This document shows positions 42,370-53,500 of a stretch of 64,000 bases of DNA, one piece after another. The notes beneath the pieces were generated by a model, which saw nothing but the letters and a program-made list of their open reading frames with translations, searched no databases and had not been told where the DNA came from. Position numbers and translations under genes: made by a program. The DNA is from Phycisphaerales bacterium (GTDB lineage: Bacteria > Planctomycetota > Phycisphaerae > UBA1845 > Fen-1342). The stretch is from NCBI GenBank assembly GCA_016710275.1, contig JADJXS010000001.1, positions 1,984,001 through 2,048,000 of the forward strand, given 5' to 3'. The first letter of the stretch is position 1, and each line of letters begins with the position of its first letter.

Positions 42370-43120
42370 TCGCCGCGGTCTCCACGCGGAGCAATTCGGG
42401 CGCCAGCCGCACGCCCAGCGCCCCGGCCGCCAGGCACTCGCGGACCTCGTCCGGGGTCAATCCGCCCTCCGGCCCGATCACGGCGGCGACTCGCGGCGCC
42501 CGGCTTGCCGCAGCCGCTTCGGTCAGCCACATCTCCGCGTCCGGGTCGCAGACGATCAGCGCGGGGTTGTCGTCCGGGTTCGTCCGTGATTCTCCGTGCT
42601 GCGGGGCTTGCCGGGAGGGCAGCGGCTGATGAAGCCGGGCCAGCTCCTGCGTGAGTGTTCCGCCGATTGCGATTTCCGGCAGGAATTTCCCGCCGCACTG
42701 CTTACACGCTTCGACGGCGGTGCGGCGGAGCTTGTCCAGGTGCGTCTCGCGCGGCTCGACGACGGTGTGCGTCGTGCGGATGATCCGCAGCGCCGCGACG
42801 CCCAGCTCGGCGCACTTTTCGGCCAGCCAGTCCAGCCGTGGCGCTTTGCATCCGCCGACCAGCAGCGTTAGCGCTCGCTCCGGCTGCGGCGCCGTCTGCA
42901 CGCTGGTGACGCGCGCGATGACATCGCGGGATCGCTTCGAACCGCCGCGGGCCGGCACGCACAGTTCGCCGTCGGCGAAATTCCCTCTGCCGTCGAAGAG
43001 TCGTACCGCTGCGCCGGATTCAAGGCGCAGGACGCTCAGCGCGTGGTGTGCCTCGGCCGCGGGCAGCGCAGTATCGCCAACGGTCAGGGATTCGATGTGG
43101 AATCGCGGCGGCTGGCGCAT
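42302..43120 (-). CDS. rsmE: 16S rRNA m3U1498 methyltransferase
   Basis: About 272 residues from the ATG at 43120. The N-terminal PUA-like part (LPAAEAHHALSVLRLESGAA, VRLFDGRGNFADGEL) and the SPOUT knot domain with GGCKAPRLDWLAEKCAELGV, VVEPRETHLDKLRRTAVEAC, KQCGG and VAAVIGPEGGLTPDEVREC (the SAM-binding GPEGG) identify RsmE. It methylates U1498 of 16S rRNA. A variable insert lies at about 150-185. The last 68 bases overlap queG on the opposite strand. Confidence 0.93.
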   Translation of the reverse strand: MRQPPRFHIESLTVGDTALPAAEAHHALSVLRLESGAAVRLFDGRGNFADGELCVPARGGSKRSRDVIARVTSVQTAPQPERALTLLVGGCKAPRLDWLAEKCAELGVAALRIIRTTHTVVEPRETHLDKLRRTAVEACKQCGGKFLPEIAIGGTLTQELARLHQPLPSRQAPQHGESRTNPDDNPALIVCDPDAEMWLTEAAAASRAPRVAAVIGPEGGLTPDEVRECLAAGALGVRLAPELLRVETAAISVAAAFAAARPPACATNHAAR

Positions 43121-43234
43121 ATCGGCGCATTTCAACGCTGAGTGCGGACAATCGCCAGTGGCAGGGGGAGTGCGACTCCGCAGCGAGTCCATCCGGCAAC
43201 GGCGTGACGGGTTCGGCCGGCGCGGCGGCGGGAA

Positions 43235-45235
43235 TCAGGCCGGCGCGGCAGTCGCGGCGGCGGTTTTCTCGGAGACGGTTTGGACTTTCGGCACGCCGGC
43301 GCCGGCGGAGGAAGCCTCGACGTGGAACTCCGGCACGATTTCCTTGAGGCGCTTTCGCAACTCTTCACGCGAGAGGGCGTCAGAATCGGACAGCGTGCGA
43401 TCCACCCACGTCAGCAGGGCGTCCCAGTCGGGCGGCCGATTCCGCCAGATGCCGACCTTCGGGTGCGGGGTGCGGGCCACGTCCTCCCCCTCGATGGAAA
43501 GCTCTTCGTAGAGTTTTTCGCCGGGGCGGACGCCGGAGAATACGATCTCGATGTCTTCGCCGGGTCGCAGTCCCGACAGCGTGATGAGGTCGCGCGCGAG
43601 GTCGAGGATCTTCACCGGTTCGCCCATGTCGAGGACGAAAATCTCGCCGCCGTGGCCCATCGACGCGGATTGGAGGACAAGCTGCGCCGCTTCGGGGATG
43701 GTCATGAAGAACCGCACCATGTCGGGGTGCGTGACGGTGACCGGCCCGCCGCGGCGGATCTGCTCCTTGAAGATCGGTACGACGGAGCCGGAGGAGCCGA
43801 GCACGTTGCCGAAGCGCACCGTGACGAACTGCGTGCTGCCGCGGGCGTTGAGTCCCTGGATGTACATTTCGGCGACGCGCTTGGACGCGCCCATGATGCT
43901 GGTGGGGTTGACGGCCTTGTCCGTGGAGATCATCACGAACTTCTCGCAGCCGTGGCGGACGGCGGCGTCGGCGATGATTCGCGTTCCCGCAACGTTGTTC
44001 TTGATCGCCTCGCCGGGGTTGTGCTCCATCATGGGCACGTGCTTGTGCGCGGCGGCGTGGAAGACGGCGCTGGGCTTCTCGCGGGAGAAGATGAACTCCA
44101 TTCGGCCGCGATCGGCGATGTCGCCGATGTAGGGCGTGATGCTGATTTCGGGGTTCGCGGCGCGCAGCTCGTTGTCGATTTCGAAGAGGTGCTGCTCCGC
44201 CTGTTCGACGAGGACGAGCCTTTGCGGGCCGAATCGCACGATCTGGCGGCACATTTCGGAACCGATCGAGCCGCCCGCGCCGGTCACCATGATGGCGCGA
44301 TCGCGGATGAACTCGCGGATGCGGTCGTCGTCGAGCCGGACGGGGGCGCGGCCGAGCAGGTCGTTGATGTCCACGTCGCGAATCTGGGAGACGCTGGCGC
44401 GACCGGCGATCAGGTCGGTCATTGCGGGCAGCGTCTTGAAGCGGACGTTGGCCTCCTTGCAGAGGTCGATGACGCGGCGGATCTGCTTGGCCGTCGCCGA
44501 GGGCATGGCGATCAGCACCTCGTTGACGTCCTCCTCCTCGCAGACCTCCTTCACCATGGCGATCGGGCCGAGCACCTCGACGCCGTGGATGCGGGCCTTG
44601 TGCTTGGCGGGGTCGTCGTCGAGGAAGCCCACCAGGCGGTACTGCTCGACGGGCATGCGCAGGATTTCGCGGACGGCGTTTTCAGCGGCGTTTCCGGCGC
44701 CCAGGATCAGCAGCCGCGGTGCAGCGCCGTCGGCGCTGGGGCGGATTTCCTCGTGGTAGAGGCGGACCGCGATGCGCGTGCCGCAGACCAGGGCGATGGT
44801 GCCGGCGAAATCCAGCACGAAGACGGAATCGGGGAAGTCATCCTGCGTGAACAGGTCGATATCCAGCCCGACGGTGCGCGCGTTGGCCAGCCCGAAATAG
44901 ACGACGAAGATTCCCGCAAAGCTCAGCCAGGCCGCTTTCGAGACGTTGAAGACATCGCGCAAGCCGACGTAGCGCCACCAGCCGCGATGGGCGCCGAGCA
45001 GCACGAAAAACGTGAGCTTGATGACCACGGCCGGCCCGAGCAGCGGCAGAAAGAAGGGCTCGAACCAGCGGTTGAACTGCTGAAAGTTGTAGGCCAGTCC
45101 GAAGGCCAGAAACCACGAGGCGGCGAAGAGGAACACGTGCAGCGCAACATTGACCGCCAGACGGTGCGTGCGCGTCCAGAACGCCCAGTCGCCCGGCGTG
45201 CGCCGATTTTCAGTATCCGTGCCCGGCGTCGTCAC
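43235..45235 (-). CDS. Membrane-bound NDP-sugar 4,6-dehydratase-type polysaccharide biosynthesis protein (CapD/WbpM-like)
   Basis: A 666-residue protein. The first 150 residues carry four transmembrane helices (NVALHVFLFAASWFLAFGLA, LLGPAVVIKLTFFVLLGAHR and others). A first Rossmann-like part (LLILGAGNAAENAVREILRM) precedes the catalytic SDR domain, with MVTGAGGSIGSEMCRQIVRF, VFHAAAHKHVPMMEHNPGEA, and the active-site TDKAVNPTSIMGASKRVAEM in which Met replaces the usual Tyr, as in WbpM/FlaA1/PglF. Such enzymes make 4-keto-6-deoxy sugars from UDP-GlcNAc for surface glycans. It fits the presence of a GT-C glycosyltransferase in the same window. Length and layout are standard for the large membrane-bound branch. 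Confidence 0.9.
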   Translation of the reverse strand: MTTPGTDTENRRTPGDWAFWTRTHRLAVNVALHVFLFAASWFLAFGLAYNFQQFNRWFEPFFLPLLGPAVVIKLTFFVLLGAHRGWWRYVGLRDVFNVSKAAWLSFAGIFVVYFGLANARTVGLDIDLFTQDDFPDSVFVLDFAGTIALVCGTRIAVRLYHEEIRPSADGAAPRLLILGAGNAAENAVREILRMPVEQYRLVGFLDDDPAKHKARIHGVEVLGPIAMVKEVCEEEDVNEVLIAMPSATAKQIRRVIDLCKEANVRFKTLPAMTDLIAGRASVSQIRDVDINDLLGRAPVRLDDDRIREFIRDRAIMVTGAGGSIGSEMCRQIVRFGPQRLVLVEQAEQHLFEIDNELRAANPEISITPYIGDIADRGRMEFIFSREKPSAVFHAAAHKHVPMMEHNPGEAIKNNVAGTRIIADAAVRHGCEKFVMISTDKAVNPTSIMGASKRVAEMYIQGLNARGSTQFVTVRFGNVLGSSGSVVPIFKEQIRRGGPVTVTHPDMVRFFMTIPEAAQLVLQSASMGHGGEIFVLDMGEPVKILDLARDLITLSGLRPGEDIEIVFSGVRPGEKLYEELSIEGEDVARTPHPKVGIWRNRPPDWDALLTWVDRTLSDSDALSREELRKRLKEIVPEFHVEASSAGAGVPKVQTVSEKTAAATAAPA

Positions 45236-45304
45236 CCGTCTCCACCTGAACCATCCGCCCCGTTTCGCCCATCGCGGCCGCTGGTGCGTCCGCTGTTCAA
45301 CACA

Positions 45305-46492
45305 TCATCGTCCGCCCCCGCCTGCCGTCGGCGCAACCGTCCCGGGTGCGGCAGTGTTCGGGCGTGCGGCCGCCTCCTCCCGCCGCATGGCCTCGAGCAG
45401 GCCGGCTGCCAGTGCCGCTCGGAATTCCTTCAGTGACTCGGCGGGCGTGCGCTCCATGAGAGTGGACATGCGCTCCAGCGCCGCACCGGCCCGGCGATCA
45501 TCGTTCAGCAGGAAGGAGCAGTAGGCTTCCAGCGCCGCGGCGGGCACCGACTCTGTGGCCAACTGTCCGGCCTGCTGCAGCTCTCGCAACTGCCGTCGCA
45601 GGAACTCCGGCGAACCGAAGTAGGGAGTGATATCGATCCGGTCAATGAAGAACTCGGGGTTCCGCTTCAGCGCGTCGCGCAGGCTGTTGAGGGCCAGCCA
45701 GTACTGACCCCGGTGCATGGCGCCGTGTGCGATCAGGATGCTGGGGATCACCGCGTCCGACTTGAGATTCCGCACGGAGGCCAGCACGTCCATCGCGCGC
45801 GGCAGCAGCGTGGCGTCATCGTCGGTAAAGTCCGTGGCGCGCCGGAACATGTCCAGCCCGCGCCAGGCCATGTCGCGCACCCGCCCCGTGTTGGATTGGG
45901 AGACCGCATCGAACACGCGGTAGTTGTCGGCCATCGCGGGTGGTGCACTGTCCGGTGCGCTGGTTTCGGCCGGTTGAAGGCCGAAGAATCGATTGAACTC
46001 GCTGCCGCGACTCTCGGCGTAGGGGAACTGCGTGATGCGCGGGCCGCTGCCGAAGTCCCAACCGCCCTCAGGCGTGTCCATGCTGGTCGCGAGATCAAAA
46101 CCGGAAAGCTGCGCGATGGTCCGCGAGTCCGGCGGTCGCCAGGCGACGATCGCGCCGGATGAGAGCCGCGACGCGCCGCTGGTCGAGATGCGGGAGTATC
46201 CGCTGGGTCCGGGTCGAAACGCCGCGGGCAGGATGGTGCCCCCGCCGACACCGCGAAACCCGCCGGCCGGGGCGAGGTTGACGCCGAAATTCAGATCGCC
46301 GCCACCGCCGCCGCGGCGCCGGCCGCCGGTCTCCTGAAAGCGCGTGTTGTAGCCGCCGATTCGGCCGACTTCCTGCGAGGGGCTGCGTGAGCCGAAGGCC
46401 TGTGCGCCCACGGAGATGCCGCCCTGTTGGGCCTGGGCACCTGCCGCGGCGAGCAGCGATAATGCGGCCAATGCCGCGATTCTCAACGTCAT
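45305..46492 (-). CDS. Secreted hypothetical protein with Gly-rich region
   Basis: From the ATG at 46492 (395 residues) the product begins with a cleavable signal peptide (LRIAALAALSLLAAAGAQAQ). A Gly/Arg-rich stretch (about 50-75, RRRGGGGGD) follows, then a helical C-terminal half (MAWRGLDMFRRATDFTDDDA, AMHRGQYWLALNSLRDALKR, LRRQLRELQQAGQLATESVP) that looks like degenerate TPR-type repeats, with a disordered Ala/Gly/Pro end. I do not recognise the family. It would be periplasmic or extracellular. The gene is 69 bases upstream of the dehydratase gene on the same strand. Confidence 0.65.
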   Translation of the reverse strand: MTLRIAALAALSLLAAAGAQAQQGGISVGAQAFGSRSPSQEVGRIGGYNTRFQETGGRRRGGGGGDLNFGVNLAPAGGFRGVGGGTILPAAFRPGPSGYSRISTSGASRLSSGAIVAWRPPDSRTIAQLSGFDLATSMDTPEGGWDFGSGPRITQFPYAESRGSEFNRFFGLQPAETSAPDSAPPAMADNYRVFDAVSQSNTGRVRDMAWRGLDMFRRATDFTDDDATLLPRAMDVLASVRNLKSDAVIPSILIAHGAMHRGQYWLALNSLRDALKRNPEFFIDRIDITPYFGSPEFLRRQLRELQQAGQLATESVPAAALEAYCSFLLNDDRRAGAALERMSTLMERTPAESLKEFRAALAAGLLEAMRREEAAARPNTAAPGTVAPTAGGGGR

Positions 46493-46725
46493 GGTATGGC
46501 TCCGCTGCGCAGCGCGGGGAATGAGTACGCCTTGACCCATGATACCCGAACCTATCGTCCGTTCGCGACCGCGATCGGACCGCTCCCGACAAATGAAGCG
46601 TCGTGAAATCCCGCTGTCGCGATGATCGTGGATTGACCCGTCATTCGGCGGTCGCTACCGTTGTTCGGGGCGCGAGTTGCGCGCCTCGCCTTTGCCGTTG
46701 GCTCAGCGTACGAGAGCGGTTCCAA

Positions 46726-47370
46726 ATGAAACTGCGGGCATCCCTCTTTCTGCTTACGACGGCGACGGCCCTGGGGATCGGGGGTTGCCCGATTCCGGGT
46801 TCTGGAAATGACAATTTGAACGGCGGCGGACCGGGTGGGTCCGGTAATTCGGCGGGTTCGGGCAACAACGCCGGATCGGGGCAGACATCCCGCGGGGTGG
46901 CGGATGTGCTGGTGACGGTTTCTCAGCCGGACTTGCGAAACCAGCTCGTCAGTGTGCAGGTCATTAATCTGTCAGAATTTACGTTTGAACTCGCGATTGT
47001 CATGACGGCCGCGGACGTTCCTGTTCGTGCGATTCGTCAGGCACTCGCGGCCGGTAACACGACCAGCATTCTTGGCCCTGATGTTGTGGACGTTGTGCAA
47101 CTAACTGGGGTCGCCAAGGCGGCTTCCGGACCGGATTCGAAACTCGATCTGCTTTTTGTCCGGGGGGAGCACTTCGCACCCGGGGCACTGATTCAGGTCA
47201 CGATCCCGGCCGATTTCGGTCGCGCGCAGCCGCCGGCTGATAAACCGCCCTCACCCGACCTGGTCGAGCCTGATGGCGTGGATGTTCTTCCGGTTGACGG
47301 GGCTGACATTCTGCCTGATGGGAATGGGCGCGGCGGGGGTGGAGCGAACAACCCCGACGGCGGAAACTGA
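46726..47370 (+). CDS. Hypothetical lipoprotein
   Basis: From the ATG at 46726 the product is 214 residues with a lipoprotein signal (LFLLTTATALGIGGC, lipobox IGGC) and then a Gly/Asn/Ser-rich linker (GNDNLNGGGPGGSGNSAGSG). A compact beta-rich domain follows (VADVLVTVSQPDLRNQLVSV, FTFELAIVMTAADVPVRAIR, LDLLFVRGEHFAPGALIQVT), and the C-terminus is a disordered Pro/Asp/Gly tail. No family recognised. It converges on the large RTX gene with a 156-base gap, which may hold its terminator. Confidence 0.65.
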   Translation: MKLRASLFLLTTATALGIGGCPIPGSGNDNLNGGGPGGSGNSAGSGNNAGSGQTSRGVADVLVTVSQPDLRNQLVSVQVINLSEFTFELAIVMTAADVPVRAIRQALAAGNTTSILGPDVVDVVQLTGVAKAASGPDSKLDLLFVRGEHFAPGALIQVTIPADFGRAQPPADKPPSPDLVEPDGVDVLPVDGADILPDGNGRGGGGANNPDGGN

Positions 47371-47526
47371 GGCGCCGTCCGACACTCCGGCACAAAAAAG
47401 AGACGTGGCCGACGGGAAATCCCGCCGGCCACGCTGCTTTGGGGCTCAGGTTTCACAGCCCGTTGATCGAACCTGATCGCCGCTACGGCGGACAAGTCCA
47501 CCGTGCTGCACGCGCTTGGGCCTGGG

Positions 47527-50500
47527 TTACGGCTTACGCAGCGAGTCGAACAACGGCTGCTCCTCCATCCGGGGGTCCAGCCGCTTCTTCACGGGTTCCT
47601 CTGACGGGACCAGCGCCGGGATCGGGTTGACGCGGCGCGTCGGCGGCTGCTCGACTGGGAATGGTCCCGCGCAGGGCAGGCACTCAACGTTCAGCACGTT
47701 GCCGTTGATGAACCAGAACATGCCGGGCATCGAGGCGCCGAGGGAGAAGATGCGCGCGTTGAAGCGGTCGAGCACGATGTCGCCGCAGCGCGGCAGGGCG
47801 TCGCGCGGGTTGAGGTTGGCGAGTGTCCAGGCCGTGCCGGTCGGATCCTCGAGCAACAGGCGCACGCTGGGCGGCGGCGGACCGCCGTGGAAGACGGGCG
47901 ACTGAACTTCGTAGAGATCGACCGAGCCGGGGATGCCGAAGTTGGTGACGAGCGACTGGCCCGGGAAGAGCGAACCGCCCGAACTCGCCGGCCCCACGTT
48001 CAACTGATAGAAGACCAGCGTGTAGTACTCGCCGGTCTGCGGATCGCCGTTGTTGTCGGGCGCTGCGGTGTCGAACCAGTAGGTGATCGACCACGGGTGG
48101 CCCACCTGCACGGTATTCCACGGGGCAGGCACGGGCGAATCCGCGTTGATGGAGGTCACGATGCCGCTGAAGGTGATCTGCGAGATCGTGTTCGGGCAGG
48201 GAGACGGCGGGCAGGCGCAATAGCACAGGTCGCCGTCGACCACCAACTCGCACGGCCGCGCCTGGCCGCCTTCGATGCACTGGCTGGCGCAGAATGGGCC
48301 TGCTGAGTTGAACGATACGTAGCACTCCGTGAACGGGTTCACGCAGTCGCACTCTTCGACCGCGAACGACGGCACGCAGTCGTTGCAGGGGCAATCCTCG
48401 GGCACGTTGCAGATGGCGCCGGTGTCCGGGCAGCGCATGACGCGGCGCACGAGAACCGGGCGGCATTGCAGCTCGTTCGGCATGTCGCTGCACGTCGTGC
48501 CCAGGCAGCCCAGTCCCTGCGGCGCGACGAAGCAGCGCTCGCGATTGACGAAGTTGCGGTTCAGATAGAGGTCGATGCCCTGCGGCCCGTTCACCGCGAT
48601 CGGGTAAGACGCCGGGGCGGAAACCTGCGTGTATCCGCCGGGCACGCTCTGCGATCCGGTGTGGTTGCCGATCGGCAGGTTGGCGATGCGGTAGAAGCCG
48701 TCCGCATCCGTTACCGCGCTGCCGGGGCCGGCGTTGACCGTGACGCCCGCATGCGGGATGTCGCCGATCGTGTCGCCGTTGAGGTCAATCATCACCCTGC
48801 CGCGCACTTCGCCGCGCGAAGGAGAGGCGAGGGTCAGGCCGTTGCAGTCGTTGCGATCCTTGCTGTCGGTGCCGCGGCCGCCGAAGAGCTTGTCGGCGTT
48901 GCTGCAACCGAACAGGGCGTCGTTTCCGCGATTTCCGAAGAGGTAGTCCTTTGAGCTGCCGTCGTTTCCGCTGCGGACCGTATCGGTTCCGCGGTTTCCG
49001 AAGGCGAAGTCGCCGGCACCGTCGGTGACAAGCGAGTCGTCGCCGGCGTTGCCGAAGATGAAGTCCTTGGCGCCTTCGCCGGCGATGAAGTCGTTGGCGG
49101 CTCCGCCGAAGAGGAAGTCGGCGCTGCCGCCGCCGCGCATCGTGTCACCGTCCTGGCCGCCGAAGATGAAGTTCACGCCGCCGCCGCCGAAGATGTTGTC
49201 GGAGCCGCGGTTGCCGAAGAGCAGGTTCAATCCGCCGCTGCCGATCAGCACGTCGTCGTGGTTGTTTCCGAAGAGCACGTTCAGCCCGGCGCCGCCGGCC
49301 TGCACGATGTCGTTGCTGCCGTTACCGAAGAGCACGCTCAGCCCGGCCCCGGCGCGAACGCGGTCCTCACCGCCGTTGCCGAACAGGACGTTCAATCCTG
49401 CGCCGGCGGTGACGATGTCGTGGCCGGCGTTGCCGAAGGCCACGCAAAGGCCGTGAGCGCCATTGACCTCATCCTCTCCGGCGTTTCCGAAGAGGACGGC
49501 CAGGCCGCTGCCGGCGGTGACGCGATCGTTGGCTTTTCCGCCGAAGGCGAGCGTCAGGCCGCCGCCGCCGGTGATATCGTCGCGGCCGCCGTTGCCGAAG
49601 AGCAGCGAGATGCCGATGCCGGCGGAGACGACGTCGTCTTCGCGGCCGCCGAAGACGAGGTTCAGTCCCAGCCCGGCGTTGACGTTGTCGTTGCCGCGAT
49701 TGCCGAACAGGACGTTGATGCCGTCGCCGGCGTTGACGACGTCGTCGTCGCGGTTGCCGAAGCAGGCGTTGATGCCGGAACCGGCGGTGATGGTGTCGTC
49801 GCCGACGTTGCCAAAGAGCAGGTTGATCCCGTTTCCGGCGGTGATGGTGTCGTTGGCCTTTCCGCCGAAGACGAGGTTCAGACCGTCACCCGCGGAAATC
49901 ACGTCGTCGCAGGGTCCGCCGAAGAGCAGGTCGATCTCGAAGGGCGGGACGGTCGGCAACAGGATGCGGCCGAGACTGTTGATCTCGTCTTCGCCGTCAG
50001 CGCCGAACATGAGGTTGCCGAATGCGATCGGCGTCGGGATGCTGCTGACGGGAACGACGAGGATTCCGCCGTTGTCGGCGTTCAGGTCGTCGTCACCATC
50101 GCCGCCGAAGACAAAGTCGATGCCGTCGTAGGCCTCGACAATGTCGTTTCCGTCGCCGCAGAAGATCAGGTCGGCAGCGCCGCCGAGGCCGAGCGCGCCG
50201 AGCGTTGCGAGTATGTCGTCCAGGTCATCGCTGACACCGGTGCAGGCGTAGGGGTCGTTGGCGCCCTTGATGTCGTCGTCGCCGGGGCCGCCGAAGAGGA
50301 TGTTGCCGAAGCCGAGGATGACGGCCTGGCTGCTGGTGATGTCGCCGATCACGATCAGCGAGCCGCCGCTGCCCTCGATGGTGTCGTCCCCGCCGGCGCC
50401 GAAGATCAGGTCGATTCCGGGCTGCGGGTCATCGGCCGGGGTGGAGAAGTCGCCGACGAGCACGTCGCCGTCCGGGCCGCCGAAGATCAGGTTGCCGAAG

Positions 50501-53500
50501 ATCAGGCAGAAGTCCTGATCGGGAAGCTCGATGTTTCCGCCCGATCCACCGTAAATGTGGTCCACGCCGGTTCCGCCGAAGAGCAAGTCAATGCCGCCGG
50601 TGGAATCGTCGTCGTCCTCGGGCGCTCCCTCTTCGTCGCCGTGCAGCGTGTCGTCGCCGCTCTGGCCGAAGACCAGGTCGCCGAGGTCGATGGAAAATGT
50701 GGTGTCGATTTCGAGCAGGTGGCCGTTTCCGGCGGTGACGGTGTCGTCGCCGGCGCCGCAGAAGATCAGGTCGATTCCGTCCAGGGTGGAGATCGTGTCG
50801 TTCTGATTTCCGCCGAAGATGACGTTTCCGAGCTTCAGCTCGAAGTCGGGGTCGCTGGAGTCACCGATGCTCAGCAGGCCGCCGCCATAGCCGAAGATCG
50901 TGTCGGCGCCGTTACCGCCGAAGATCACGTCGATGTCGTCGTCGTCGCGGTCGGCTTCCTCGTCGTCATCGTCGCCGTGCAACTCGTCGTCGCCGTCGCG
51001 GCCGAAGATCAGGTCACCGAGGGCCAGCCGGAACTCGTTGGAGCCGCTGCCGATGGTGAGCAGGTCGCCCTTGCCGGCGACGATGTAGTCGTCGTCGTCT
51101 CCGCCGAAGAGCACGTCGATGCCGTCGAGCGTGCGGATCGTGTCATTCTGTTCGCCGCCGAAGATCAGGTTTCCGAGGCGCAGCTCGAAGTCGGGGTCGC
51201 TGACGTCGCCGATGCTCAGCAGGCCGCCGCCGTAGCCATGTATCTCGTCCTCGCCATCGCCGCCGAAGACGAAGTCGATGTCGTCGTCGTTGCGATCGGC
51301 GTCGTTGGCGTCGTGATCGCTGTGGACGGTGTCGTTGCCTGTGCCTGCGAAGATCAGGTCGCCGAGCGCGAGGCGGAACTGGCTGCTTCCGCTGCCGATG
51401 GTGAGCTGCGCACCCTTACGCGTGCGGATGGTGTCGTTGTCGTCTCCGCCGAAGACGACGTCGAGTCCGTCGCGGGTGAAGACCAGATCGTCTCCGCCGC
51501 CTCCGAAGGCCAGGTTTCCGAACTGAAAGCTGAAAGAATTGACCGTCAGGATTCCGCCGTGGCTCAGTTGCAGCGAATCGTCGCCGCCGCCGCCCATGGC
51601 GAAGTCGATACCGACCAGGTCCGTGCCGACGCTGTTGCCCGACACGATCAGGTCATTGCCGTCATTGCCGAAGAACAGATCGCCCAGTTCGACGGAGAGG
51701 CCGCCGCGCGTGAGCGTCTGCCCGCCGCCGCCGAAGATGCAATCACCGCCGCCATTGCCGATGAGGACGTCGACCTTGTCTCCGCCGTAGATTTCGTCGC
51801 TGCCGCCGCCGCCGAAGATCAGATCGTTGCCGTCCTGGCCGAGCAGCTTGTCGGCTCCGCCGCTGCCGATGATCAGGTCGTTTCCATCGCCACCTTCGAT
51901 GCGATCCTTGCCGAGCGTGCCCACAAGGAAGTCGTTTCCGGGACCGCCGATGATCGTGTTGGTGGTCTCCACCTCGCAACCGGGGTTGAACGGGCCGAAC
52001 GATACGTCGTCGCGCAGCAAGGGAGCGGCGACGACCATCAGGGCGTGCAGGTCGGCGAGGATCAGGTCCGCCTCGGCGCGGATCGCGTCGGCGGGGTTCA
52101 CGACCGTCGCCGTCACCTGCGCTTCGAGCGCGTTGGCGGCGGACTCGACTTCGTTCATTCCGCGCGTGTCCATCGTGTCGCCGCGGGTCTCGAGGTCCAG
52201 CTCGACGCTGGCGACCCACTGCTCCCAGTCGGCGTTCATCGCATCCGCCGTGGCGCTGAGCGCATCGGCGTTGTTCACGAGCGTGTCGGCGTCCGCCTCG
52301 AGCAGCGACACCGCCGAGGTCGGGTTTTCATCGTCCCCCAGCCCGTCCGCCATGGCCTCGAGCGCATCGCCGTCGGTCTCAATTCCATCGGCGGTCGCTT
52401 CAACCGCGTCGATCTTGGCCTCGGTGTTGTCCGTGATGGACTCCAGCGCCTCAATGCGCCGCTCCACCTCCGCGCAGATCGGCGAGAGGCCGCTGGGTTC
52501 CTGCAGGCCTTCGTTGAATTCCGTCTCGGTCGGCTCGGGGTCTTCCAGGCAGGAATCCGCGAGCGACTCAATCGTCAGCATGTGGCTGTTGAGCGTGTTC
52601 GTGAACACCGTGATGCCGTCGCCGCTCTGCGTTTCCAGTCCCATCTGCGAAGCGCGGCCGTAGAGAATCTGGGCGCGCGCCAGCAGGTCCTGTCCGATCG
52701 GCAACAGCAACTCGAAATCATCCACCATGATTTCGACGTTGGCGGTGAACTCGGTGGCTTCGTCCGCCGCGATGACCAGGTCGTCGGCCAGGAAGTTCTG
52801 CGCGTAGTTCGCGATGCGCGAATGCGCGTCCTGCACCGCGGCCGCGGTCGGCTGCACCAGCTCGCTTTCGATGTCTCGAACGTACAGCGCCGTCGGCATG
52901 ATGAGGTCGTTGGCCGCGTCGCGCGCCGCCGTCGCCATGTTCTCGACGAGGCAGGGGACGGTGCTGCAGCCGGAGGGGGATTCATCGAGCAGGTCGAGCA
53001 CTCGGTCGATCAGGTCGGCAGCCTGCTGAAGCGTCGCGATCATGTTGAGCGCGTCGTTGATGGACGTGACGTTCAGGTCGATGCCGCCCAGCACGATGTC
53101 CTCGCCGCCGCCGCCGTCGATTTCAATGATCCACGAATCCGAGAGAATCCCCTCGGAGTCGTCCATCACGATCAGGTCGTCGGAGTCGTCGGCGCTGACG
53201 CGAATCGTGTGAAACGGCGTGGCCACGCTGTCGAACGTGCAGCTTGGCAGGGCGGCCGTGGCGGGGTCATAGACTTCGACGACGGCCGGGTCGCTGGCGC
53301 TGATCCGAACCCGGATGCTGTCCGGGTTCGCCGTGCCGTTGATTTCCAGGACATTGGCATTCACATCGGCCGTCAGCGTTCCGCACGCCGTACCGGCTCG
53401 CGCCGTGCCCGGCGCTGCGAACAGCCCGACTGAAGCGGCGACAGCCGCAACCGCGAAAAGGCCGGCACCGGTCCGGCTGCCTTGCGAGGCACGCCGGAAC

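Noticed and set aside
43280..45436. 718-codon plus-strand frame
   Set aside because: Antisense shadow of the CapD/WbpM-like dehydratase, which has complete family motifs on the other strand.
49258..53433. 1391-codon open frame on the plus strand opposite the RTX gene
   Set aside because: It mirrors the GC-rich, repetitive RTX coding strand; it has no signal, domain or ribosome binding site and its composition follows the antisense of the repeats.
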